A stretch of 64,000 nucleotides of DNA from Trametes villosa (taxonomy: Eukaryota; Basidiomycota; Agaricomycetes; Polyporales; Polyporaceae). Position 1 is the stretch's first letter; the number at the start of each line of letters is the position of its first letter. The stretch is taken from NCBI GenBank assembly GCA_002964805.2, contig PUDQ02000113.1:620001-684000 (forward strand), given 5' to 3'. Below, one piece after another: positions 23,400 through 33,826 of the stretch. The translations under genes were made by a program, and so were the position numbers. Under the pieces are notes generated by a model that had not been told where the DNA came from, ran no database searches, and saw nothing but the letters and a program-made list of their open reading frames with translations.

Positions 23400-26300
23400 C
23401 TACACGACGCTGTATCTGCCCGCTGTCGCCGTCGGGTTGCGCATCTCGGCCTGCATTGCGGCAGTGGACGCCTCGACGAGCAGGCGTTTGATCTCCCGCA
23501 CGGCCTGTTCCACCTGTACGACATATGAGCATCACCTGATATAGCACGAAAAAAACATGCTGACTCACCCTCCATTCCTCGTTGGACTCGATGAGCAGGT
23601 GCAGCTTGGGCGGGCCCTCCGGAGGCGGCTCCTTTCCAGGCTCGTAGTAGATACCTATGGCAGACGTCTGTGAGCGAGCAATCCCGACCACACCAGTTGT
23701 ATTCACGCCCACCTTTGTTGGTCACCGACGCGCCCGTCATATCGATGAGCTGCACCATCGTCTCCTTGTTCGTAACGCGCCACCGCGCCTTCTGCGGGTA
23801 GTCGTTGATCGGGATCACCGCGTGGAACTCAGTCGCGTCGATCGCGTTCCGCTTCGTCGTCAGCTCCTCGTGCTGGATCTGCGACTGCGCGACGAGCTTG
23901 TGCGCGCGCAGCTGCGCGTTCAGCTTCGCCACCACGCTCAGCGCCTGCTTGTGCGCCGGCGTGTCCTTGCCCGCGCGGTCCGCCGCCTCCTGCGCCGCCC
24001 GCAGCGAGTTCTGCAGCTTCTCCTCCTCCTTCTGCTGCGCGAGCCGCCGCGCGGCCGCCGCGGCGCCTGCGACGCCGAGCAAGCCCTTCGAGGAGTCCGG
24101 CGCAGGGCCGCGCTTGACCTCGACCTTGATGTTGCCGAACGTCATGTCGTCTACCGGCGCAGCTGCCGTCTCCGTCTTCGCCGCGGCCTCGCCCGCCTTC
24201 TCCTCCTCGGGCTCGCCGTACGCCTTGCGCTCTGCCTTCTCCTTGGCGTCGCGTTCTTGGTCGAGCCGGTCAAGACCCTTCCCACCGAAGCCGGAGCCGG
24301 CGACTTTCGCCTTTCCGGTCTTCACCTTGTCGAGGAAACCTGTCCCGAATTTATCAGCAGCTGTCCCATGACGAGGCTTCGTATGATTACTCACCGTTCG
24401 CTAGCTCCTCTAACTCCTTCGGGACCGCGGCGCTACTCGCCTGCAACGCCCTGTAGATATCCACCGAGTACCGGTCTTGCTCCGGGGTGATGAAGGTGAC
24501 GCACGTCCCCTTATTGCCCGCGCGACCCGTGCGACCTGCCCGATGGACGTAATCCTCCATATGGTTCGGTGCGTCGTAGTTGATGACGAGCTTCAGCTGC
24601 TTCACGTCCAGTCCACGTGCCGCGACGGAGGTGGCGATGACGACGGGGACGACGCCCGACTTGAAGTCCGCGATCGTCGAGTCGCGGTCCACCTGGTCCT
24701 TCCCGCCGTGCAGCGACATGCACAGGTAGCCCTTGCGCATAAGCTCGCGCAGCAGGTTGTCCGCTGCCTCCTGCCGGTCGACGAAGATCAGCGTGCGGCA
24801 CTCCGGGTCCTCGTTGTACGTCTGCCCGAGGATCTCGAGCAGGCGGTTGAACTTCGAGTCCTCGTCCCGGACCTCGACGATCTGCTCGATCTCGGGCGCG
24901 ACGACGGACCGGCCGCCGACAGTGATCTCGAGCGGCTTGCGCAGGATTTTGCGCGCGAGCGAGTCCATTTGGCGTGGGAAGGTCGCGGAGAAGAGGACGG
25001 TCTGTCTGTCGGGACGAATATTGTTCACGATCTTCATCACCTGCGGCTCGAAACCCATGTCGAACATACGGTCCGCCTCGTCCAGGACGAGGTAGGTGAC
25101 CCGCTTCAGGTTCGTGACGCGGCCGGAGTTGGCGGTCAGGAGGTCGATCATGCGTCCTGGCGTGCAAACGATGATCTCAGCGCCCTTCTTCATCTCTGCG
25201 ATCTGGTCCTTGATGGGTGAGCCACCGTACGCACAGACAGCCTGCAAATGAGAGTAAGATATATATTCATAATGAGCAAAACGATGGAACTCACGCGAAG
25301 GTTCAGCACGCGGAGGAATGGCTTACACTCGCGGTGGATTTGGACAGCAAGTTCGCGCGTCGGGGTCATGATGACCGCAATGGGCCCCTCCATTTGGTCA
25401 AGAGGACGCTGGTCCTTGATGTGCCGGAACATGGGGAGCAGGAAGGCGATGGTCTTTCCGGAACCCGTTTTGGCCACACCAATGACGTCTCGGCCTGACA
25501 TGATAGCAGGAATAGCCTGCGCCTGAATAGGCGTGGGCCCGGCGTAGCCGAGTTTCTTGATGACCTCGAGACTGAACAAGAAGTCAGAACGGGACGTGAG
25601 GGGCGTGCAAAGATACTCACCAGCTTGCAGGCAAACCGAAGTGGCTCCACTTCGTGACAGGACGAGGGCAGTCGACGCCACGAATCTTGATACCATCGAG
25701 CTCAAGACGAAGGAGATCCGCATCGTCGTCAGTCATCTCAGCGATATCTGGAGGAGGGACATAGAACTCCTTGCGGAAGGGCTCATAGGCGACCTTAGAG
25801 TGATCCACCGTTGCGATGTCCTTCTTCTTCGCCTTCTTGGCGGCGAGTGCAAGAATATCCTCCGGGTTGAGCTCTGTGGCGTCAAGCTCGTCGACCTCTG
25901 GGCGACTCTCGTCATCCTGGTCGTCCCCGTTTTCATCCAGTCGCACGCCAAGGTGACCCGTGTGCTTCATCTTCTTCATGTCCTCCAAGTTGACCTTCTT
26001 GACTTCTTCCTTCACGCCACTCATGAACGCGTCGAGCGGGTCAACATCGTCATCCTCGTCCATAGCATCGGCCACCTTGGCTGCAGCATCGGCGGGAGCG
26101 GCCTCTTCCTCTTCGTCGTCGCCCTCCAAGCTGCCTATCCTCGACTGCTCCTCCGTCATAGTCATGTCAACCTCCGGGAGGTCGAGCGTCTGCAGCTTCC
26201 GCTTGGTCTCAACGGCATCGTCGAACCCGACGGCCGACTTGGACGTCTTCAGCACGTCAAGCTTCACAGGCAGGCCCTTGAGGCCAAGGCTACCCAGAGC

Positions 26301-26964
26301 AGAGCGGTTGAGGGAGCCTGCGGTGCTCGTTGTTGCCGCGACTACAAAGGATCAAGTGGTGTGAAATCACGAAATTACTGGCATGGATGTGAACGGACTC
26401 ACCAGCAGCGGACTTGCCCGCCAACGCCAACGCTTTCGCCTTGGCTTCGTCCAGAGCCTTCTTCGCCTCCCGCTCCTTCTTCCATGCCTCCAGTTTCGCG
26501 CGCTTCGCCTTGAGCTTCTCGTCCTCCACTGGCGGCGTGGAGGGTTTGCTCTCAGACTGGGGCTGCGACCTCGAAGGAGATGGCTTCCGGTCGCGGTCTC
26601 TGCGGTCCCTAGAGCGCGAGCGGCGGCGGTCGTCCCGCCTATCGTCGCGGGGGTCCCGGCGGCGGTCATCACGATACCTGTCGTCGCGGTATCTGTCCCC
26701 CCGGTCGCGCTCCCTATCGCGGTCCCTCACGTCCCGGTCCCGGTCGCGGTCGCGGTCGCGGTGTCCATCCCTGCCCTTCGCGGCATCCCGCTCCCTGTCT
26801 CTGTCGCGGTAGCCATCCCTGTCCCGGTCGTCGTCGTACCGCGATCTAGTGGGCCTTTGGGCGTTGCGCCTGGTCGGCGACGGAGACCGCGGTGAAGAGC
26901 GGTGAGAAGGCCTTACCCTCTTATTTGGCGAGTCCGGTGAGTAGGATCTGTCCCTCCGTGCCAT
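23400..26964 (-). CDS. PRP5: Pre-mRNA splicing DEAD-box ATPase PRP5 (DDX46)
   Basis: Seven exons (26964-26403, 26341-25621, 25571-25295, 25241-24395, 24339-23713, 23654-23569, 23513-23400) encode 1077 residues. Prp5 remodels U2 snRNP so that it pairs with the branch site. Residues 1-185 are an Arg/Asp/Ser-rich region with RD dipeptide runs, then an acidic linker ([23 protein letters not shown]). The helicase core covers about residues 430-820: Q motif [14 protein letters not shown], motif [40 protein letters not shown] and [10 protein letters not shown]. The C-terminus has a KH-like fold ([33 protein letters not shown]) found in DDX46. It is divergent from PI31 with 231 bp between the starts. 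Confidence 0.95.
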
Positions 26965-27195
26965 GATGAGAGGGATGGCCGTGAAGAGAGGTGGGAGGTT
27001 GGATGAAAGCACTGCAGACTGAGTACTGAGTATGTACCCGGAGACGCGAAGCACAGCAGACAGCAGCAGACGCCCACCTGCTCGTTTGCGGCTATTTGGC
27101 CTCCTTCCACATCGGGCTCGCTTACGTATACTCGCTAATCATTAATACAAATGGGCGCTTGCCTTGTAGTACACATCTTTCTGACCACCGTGACG

Positions 27196-28317
27196 ATGAG
27201 CACAAACATCCTCGACGCATCTGCTCTTCTACACGCCTTGCCCAATGTTCTACCAGCTAAGAAGAAAAAACTAGAGTCTCCACACGATGGTATTGCTGCT
27301 CTAGTGCACACGGTCTTCACTGTCCTCGGTTTCCGTCTCCTCGGGATAGACGAGAGCGGCCCAACGCGTACGTTCGAGAACAACGTCCTACCTGAGGAGT
27401 GGAACCAGCACGGTCCGGGAAACTATGCTTTGAGGTACAAACATGAGCAGAGTAGCCTGGAGTTCCTTGTGAAAATAGTGAAACTGGGTAGTCGCACCTT
27501 GATCAACTCCATCGCGATCGAGGTGAGTTAGGGCTCTCTGTAACATATCCAAGCCGTATTAACATGTACGCTAGACAGACAAAGCTGCTACGCTAGATAT
27601 CTCTACGTCCGACTTTACGTCGCCCTCGTTCTTCCCTCATGATCTCTCCGCGTCTGACCCCCCGCCGCTTGTTCACGGCTTCATCTCCTCCAACCGCATC
27701 GACGACTTCGTCTCCCAGCTCAAGCTCAGCACTCTTCAAAAGCTGATGCCCGGTCTCCGCAAGGAGGGCTACACTGAGCAGGCGGACTCGAACGCTGGTC
27801 CCAGTCGACCGCGCGATCCCGATGCACCTCCCGCGCAGCCGCGTCCCCAACAGCCTCCGCATGCGCCCGAGGACATCTACCCTCGTATGCCTCCTCGCAG
27901 TCCGCTGGAGATCGGAAGACGCGATCTTGACCCGTTCCCGGCGAACCCGTTCGCCCCTGCTCCGCTGTTCCCGGATAGTTCTGGGGACGGCATGTTTGTG
28001 GGACCGAACCACCCGATATTCGGTGCCGGGATGCGTGGACGAGGGCCGGGTGGGCAGGGCCCTTGGGGTGGGGATGGGTTCCTGCCTCCCATGGGGGCAC
28101 CTCCGGGAGCCAGATTCGACCCTATCGGCCCTGGTGCTATGCCCGGTCCGCCGCGGTTCCCTGGCCAGGGTAACCCGAGGGGAGGGAGGGGTCCGTTTGG
28201 CGGGCAGAACCCCGACAACGACGAATTCATGCCTCCTGGATACGTGAGTACCCAGTAAATATTATCGACTGCGGCCACGCTGACCTGATGTACGCGCAGG
28301 GCGACATGTTCTCGTAG
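27196..28317 (+). CDS. PI31-type proteasome regulator (PSMF1 homologue)
   Basis: Three exons (27196-27522, 27575-28243, 28300-28317) encode 337 residues. PI31 binds the 20S proteasome, can inhibit its active sites, and acts as a transport adaptor in animals. The N-terminal 150 residues form the FP domain (LVHTVFTVLGFRLLG, LPEEWNQHGPGNYALRYKHEQSSLEFLVKIV). The C-terminal third is disordered, Pro/Gly/Arg-rich with RFDPIGPGAMPGP, the conserved PI31 tail, and ends after a 5-codon exon (GDMFS). I chose ATG 27196 over the in-frame ATG at 27151 because the family similarity begins close to it; the earlier one would add 15 hydrophobic residues. It is the fourth proteasome-linked gene in the window. 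Confidence 0.88.
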
Positions 28318-28595
28318 AGTGGCAGAACCGCAGTGCTTGGGCCACTATCTTCTGTACGATACACGCGGAATGTACTTGGAAAGTGTAGCGTGAGACGTGC
28401 ATTGTATAAGTACTTGACAAATGTGGTACGATGACTCGAAAACGAAGACAATCCAGGAAAGGGCGCGGCTGGCGGTTCGCTGCTAAGTTGGCATCGCTGC
28501 GGGCCTGGCTCAGGCTGCTGCAGCGCTGAATAGAGAAGGCCGGAGCGAACGTACGTACTAGCGTGCTGATCAGAACCGCTCGCGTTCCCCGATCA

Positions 28596-28603
28596 TATAT
28601 AAG
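28596..28603 (+). promoter_or_regulatory. TATA box of the gene at 28712
   Basis: TATATAAG, 109 bp before the start codon and followed by a pyrimidine-rich, CACA-containing leader. Confidence 0.6.
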
Positions 28604-28711
28604 CAGCCATCCTCTTCCCTCTACCAGCACTATTGTCTCCCCTCTCCTTGACGCCCCTCACTTGCTACAACAACCCCTAAGCTTCACACACACACCTATT
28701 GCTACAACACC

Positions 28712-29729
28712 ATGCACTCCCCAACACGAACCCGCAAGCCGCACTCAGATATCCCGTCGTTCATGCGCCGCCCGCCTAAGCCGGACGGCGTCAAGAACAT
28801 CGCCCACGCCCCGCTGCACAAGCTCACCCCCCGCGAGCTCGAGGAGCGCTACAAGCGCAACGCGCGTACCCTCGCCGAGACGTGAGTGCCCCCCTGCAAC
28901 CCAAGCGGTGCATATCTTAATGTCTAGATCTCTCCGAATCCTCCGCGCCCCCTCTCGCCGCGCAGCTCCACCTCAAGCTCAACATTCATCAAGCAGCTGG
29001 AGGACCAGCAGGCCGCGATCCGTGCGCGCCTTGGCGAGCTTGGTGTCGAAGGCATCCGCAACCAGCTCGAGCAGACGAATATCCGCGATGACCAACAGCA
29101 GGCCATGAATGTTGACGCCGCGCCTGCCTCTCCGCCACAACCCGATGTCCCGCGTCCTATCGGCGCGAAGCAGCGCGCACTCGCTCGATGGGTGCGTCTT
29201 TGATTGCCTTTGATCTTACATCTCGTGTGGCGGCAGTACTAACGGAGCAAACGACTACAGGCCGGGGCAGGCCCGAGCGCACCCGCCGCGGCGATGTCGT
29301 ACGTCGAGGCGGACCAGATCCTGCACGACTCGTTCGTGCGCGAGCAGGAGCACAAGCAGAAGATTATCGACCGGCGGCGGCGGCGCGGCGAGGTCGCCCA
29401 GGGCGAGCAGCTCTCGCGCGCGGAGATGGACGCGCGCATGTGGGCGTTCGTGTACGCTCCGCTTCCCCGCCCCACACTTTGTCCGCCCGGCTGACCGCGC
29501 CGCTATTTGCAGATCATACAAACCCACTGACTCAGATATGGAAGACGACGACGAAGACGAAGAGGAGGACGAGGAGGTAGAGGAGGGCCGCCCGGCGTGG
29601 TGGGACGAGGACGACCAGGAGGACGGGATCAAGGGCCAGGACATCGTCGAGCCCGACGTGGAGGACCTTTCGAGCATCATCCGCATCGACGAGGCGCGCA
29701 TCCCCTTTTCCATTCCGCGAGACGAGTAG
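28712..29729 (+). CDS. Acidic coiled-coil protein of unknown function
   Basis: Four exons (28712-28881, 28966-29191, 29261-29451, 29513-29729) encode 267 residues. I do not recognise a family. The N-terminus is basic (MHSPTRTRKPHSDIPSFMRRPPKP). Residues 65-110 are a likely coiled coil (FIKQLEDQQAAIRARLGELG), a second helical segment follows (VEADQILHDSFVREQEHKQK then DRRRRRGEVAQGEQLSRAEM), and the C-terminus has a run of about twenty Asp/Glu before GRPAWWDEDDQEDG. Exon 2 begins at the second AG (28965); the AG at 28937 would shift the frame. A good TATA box suggests regulated expression. It converges on the FYVE-RING gene with 148 bp between stops. Confidence 0.75.
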
Positions 29730-29877
29730 AGACGGTGCCGGGGCTGGTGCTATGTATGTTATCGGGATGTAACGATTAATGTGTAGCAGTAGGCCGTATC
29801 CAGGTGCATAGTCAGAGCAGTAGTATATGTACGAGCAGGCGCCGCGCAGACAGGGGTATGTATGACAAGCTGAATTC

Positions 29878-32800
29878 TCAGCGGGCGTGTACCGGACAGC
29901 TCCGTCCACGTTGTAACCAGGAAGACAGGCAGGCTATGATGCGGCCGTCAGCATATGCTAACGCAAGTGAAACGAGGTTATCTTTACCATTGTGGAAGCT
30001 GCACAAGCAGCTCAGACGAGCCACAGTGGAACCCTTGACAAATTCTTCCAGACAAATAACACCTGTTGGACGGTGTCAGCCCAAATTCTGAAAACAACCT
30101 ATATGGCGCGCTTACATTCAGTGCCAATCAGCGCACTCTCCGCGGGAAGCTTGTAGACAAGGTATTTGGCAGTCTGAGGCGCCTTGCCGCTGCCGCCTTC
30201 GAGGCAGTTCTTGACATGAGCTTCTTGAACGTCAGGAGGCCCGAGGTCGTCTAACGAGACGTTGCACACCGGGCACCTATTAACCACACCACATCAGCCT
30301 CGCACTAGCACCGCAGGCACAGATACGCACTCAGCCAGATCGCTCAACTGGGAGCTCGACTGTCCACGCGTGGGGCTGGGTATCGAGAGCCGCCGTTGGT
30401 CGATAAATATGCGCTCCATCGAGTTCGTGCGCGACGTAGCGAGGCCGGTGGGCACCGTCGCGGTAACCTCCTCGTAGCAGCCCTGGCAGACACGCTGCTG
30501 ACCCGCGATGATAGCCGTCTCCGGGAAGGAGGGATCATGCACGATGTCAGACGGGTCGAGCAGGGCCCTATATTGAGAGCACCGATCGCAGAATATGCGC
30601 CCGCATCGTCGGCAATGCTATAAGAATGTCAGCAAGTGTGCTTCTCTTCTCGTCGATTCTGCAGCTTACATGCTGAGGTAAAGGATAATCAGCATATATC
30701 CAACGGTGGTGCAAGGAACAGACTCACTCTGCGGTTCAGGAATGTGAAGCGACGTCTGCATTCACGGCACTCTGATACCTGCTCGTCTCGCTCCCACTGG
30801 GCATGAACCTGATGAGGCGTTGGCGGCGTCCACCTGGGGGTCAACACCTTCTGTGGTGCCTCGTGCGTGGGTACACGGAACTCAGGAGCTTGAGAGAGGT
30901 GGGGCGTAAGGTCTGCTGGGGTCCTTGAGGCAGACCCACTCGCACGTCCGAAGTAATCCGTGGTCGTTGACCGGAGCGACGGCGGCCGCGCAGTAAGTGG
31001 AGGGGAGGGAGCACCGGGGTAGCGGAACTCCTCTTCATCATCATCGTCGTCAAAGTCGTAATCATCTGGGCCACGGAGTGAGCTTTGTACAACTGATGCT
31101 AGGGCGATACCACATACCATCACCGGAAATAAGCAGCCCTTGGGCACCGGCAGAAAGTCTGCGCCTCTCGAGCTCACGGTTGTAGGCATTCAAGAGGACT
31201 TCCGCTTGGATGCGTCGCTCGCTGTCATCGTCACCTTGGAAGCCGTTTAGCATATACCCACCATCATTAACCACACAACAAAACTCACTCAAGATTCCCT
31301 GCCTGAGCTCCGTCGTGGCACGCTCCAGCTTCGCAATCATCCTACGCGCATCGAGCGCCGAATCGCCCTCCTGGCCGTCCTGGGGCGCCCCTACAAGGTA
31401 CCTCGCGCGCGCAACATAGTCCTGCGAGCCGAGCCCCGAGCTGGGCATCGCGCCCATCTCCTGCCCGTCGCTCCCGCCGTAGTCGCTCCCCTCGTGCTCG
31501 AGGAAGGGCACGAGCAGCCCGTCGACGAGGTGGTACATCGCGCCGTCCGGCTGGAGGAACGGCAGCGGCGGGATATCGAGCCGCCGCCGCATCACGCGCA
31601 CCCACCGCCGCCGGCGCACCCACGTCTGCGGCCCGTGCGGGTGCGCGCTGGAGGAGGAGCTGCTCGCGCGGCTGCTGCTGCGGGTGCGGCTGCTCCCGCC
31701 GAGCCCGACCGCGACCGCGCCGTTCCCGGTGAGGAGCCGCTCGAGTTGTGGGGCCGGCTCGGAGACCCATTGGTCGTCTGGGTCGCTGAAGGAGTGCGAG
31801 TATTGCCAGCCATCCTGTGCGTCGACGCCGGGAGGAGTGACGTCCAGTGTCCAGTCAGACCTGGGGAGAGCATATACGTGAGACAGTGCAACGCTGGGAT
31901 ATATGCCGCACTTACAACCAAAAGTGACTCCGCTCCGCACCTTCCTGGGAGGAGCCAGGTTTCGGCATGGTGAATGGGTCTTCGCGCAGGGGAAGCTGTA
32001 CATCGCTACGCCAGGCTCCGATCCTGTTCCCGCTCGTTTCCGTCGGGTTGGGCAACACTAGCTCGAAAGGAGATCTTTGACCACGCCTACCCAATCCTGA
32101 TGCCGAGAACTTGGGACGTCCGCCAGAGACAGCTAGTGTCTTGAGTCGGACATCCAGACGTTGGTTCTCGTATAGCACTAATGGGACAGTGGTGTGCACT
32201 GCCAACGGATTGAATGGTACAGCCGAGTTGCGCCACTTATCTGCCTCGAATCGTTGCAGCACCTGTGTGACGGCGTTGAGCAACTATATGCACGGTGATT
32301 TTTTGTATCTTTACCTCGCAGATCCAAACTTCGAAGACAGCTGCGGCAACATCATATGCAGTCTCACCCCAGTTGTTTCTCACTAGCGGGTCAGCAGTTT
32401 GCTTTGTCAGGAGATACAGGACCACTGGAAGGTGTCCCTTCGATGCAGCGTTCACTGCAAGACCATACCACAACAGTTAGCAAGGGCGAATGGAAGACCG
32501 CAAAGCTTCCACAGTACGTACTCAATGGTGTCCAACCACCCTTGCTACGCACATCTACACCGGGTGCTCCATCGACCTCAGAGGTGGCCCCTCCGCGTTC
32601 GCAAAGCCAGCGTACAATGTCCAAGTACCCCTAGGCGGGATTAGTATGACGCAGGGCGTGGGTCGAGCTGTAAATACCTTCGAGCATGCATTGTGCAGTG
32701 CAGTCCACCCGTCGGCGTCTCGTGCATGGACATCCGACCTCCCGGGGAGGAGATATGAGATAACTTGCAGGTGGCCGTTCAAAGCTGCCTTGTGCAGCGC

Positions 32801-33510
32801 AGTCTATCACCCCCAACCTGGGTCAACTTTAGCACTTGCAGCACATGGTGCGACGCACCTCGCCCTCCTTGTCCTCAATATCCGGTATCGCGCCGCATTC
32901 GTCCACCACTTCAAGCTCTCAGCACGCGCCCACACGGTCGAAAACAGCACAACACGTACGCCACTTCACAATCTCGATGTACCCCCTGCTCGCCGCCGCA
33001 TGCAGCGCCGTCAGACCCGTCCGCGGCGAGGCGTCGTTCGCGAGCTCGAACGGGTCCACGTCATCCGCGCGCACCGCCCGCCTGAACTCCGTCTGGATGC
33101 GCCGGAGGTCCCCCGACGCAGCGGCCGCATGCAGCGCCTCGAGCTGCGCCGCGCTCGGGTGGCTCTTGGACGGTACCGGAGAGTGCGGTGCGGCGTGTAC
33201 GAGTGGCTCGGGGGTGGGCGTCCCGGCGCGTGGGGGCGACGGTTCGGGCTCGGGTGTTCGAGGTGCGTCGACAATCGGGGCAGGGGCGGAGTCAGGGGCG
33301 TCCTCGCCCTCTGTGCCGGGGTAGACGAACTCCTCTTCGTCCGAGTCGTCGTGCATGGCGGGCGGCGAGTTCGAGGCGGGCGAGACGGTGCTGGATGCGA
33401 CTCTGCACGTGCGGGGCGGTTAGGCGGGGCACGCGGGGCGGGTGCGGCACTCGTACTCACTCTTCGATCGTGGTGAGGTAGTGCGAGGACGAGTGGAGGC
33501 TGCTGCTCAT
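29878..33510 (-). CDS. Ankyrin-dysferlin-FYVE-RING protein, probable endosomal E3 ubiquitin ligase
   Basis: Fifteen exons (33510-33461, 33402-32960, 32917-32859, 32803-32678, 32630-32522, 32454-32315, 32262-31916, 31860-31289, 31234-31118, 31065-30728, 30672-30670, 30617-30331, 30276-30116, 30062-29988, 29933-29878) encode 960 residues. Order: acidic N-terminus; ankyrin repeats (about 90-310; ALHAAASRGYIEIVKW, ALHKAALNGHLQVISYLL, GWTPLMNAASKGHLPVV); DysF-like halves (HFWLSDWTLDVTPPG ... WQYSHSFSDPDDQW, later TWVRRRRWVRVMRRRLD); FYVE finger (about 745-830; CRECRRRFTFLNRRHHCRRC, CQGCYEE); a short CPVC module; a C-terminal RING-H2 (CVICLEEF ... CLCSFHNACLSSWL ... SCPVH). FYVE binds PI3P on endosomes and RING recruits an E2, as in yeast Pib1. 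The second His of the FYVE signature comes from a 3 nt exon. I inferred the ligase role. Confidence 0.9.
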
Positions 33511-33826
33511 AGCACGGCGGGGCGGGGAGGAGGGAGCAGCTGCAGTGGCAGGACTGCAGCGGGAGACCCGGCGTGTGCATCATCGCAGGCAAAATGTTCG
33601 GTGCTAATTGATGCCCTCGCCCACGTGACCGGCGCCTCGATAGAACCTCGAGGCGGCGAACAGCGAGCTCGGTCCCGACTTCGCGTTAACTAGCACTCGT
33701 GAGGATGATGTTTGAAGGGAGTATATTGTAGTAGGACATGTGGATACAGAAGAGTACGGGTACACAACATTAGAATCTAGCCATTCATACGCCCAAGAGT
33801 CGTCATCAGATCGTGAAAGAAATCGT
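33511..33826. other. Promoter of the FYVE-RING gene and 3' end of the ferric reductase
   Basis: No gene seen in these 316 bp. Both neighbours are on the minus strand, so the region holds the FYVE-RING promoter and the ferric reductase 3' untranslated region. Confidence 0.5.

Noticed and set aside
26580..26900. Short tandem repeat on the plus strand (CGGTCGCGGTC-like runs)
   Set aside because: It is the coding sequence for the Arg/Asp dipeptide-rich N-terminus of PRP5, a normal feature of this splicing factor.
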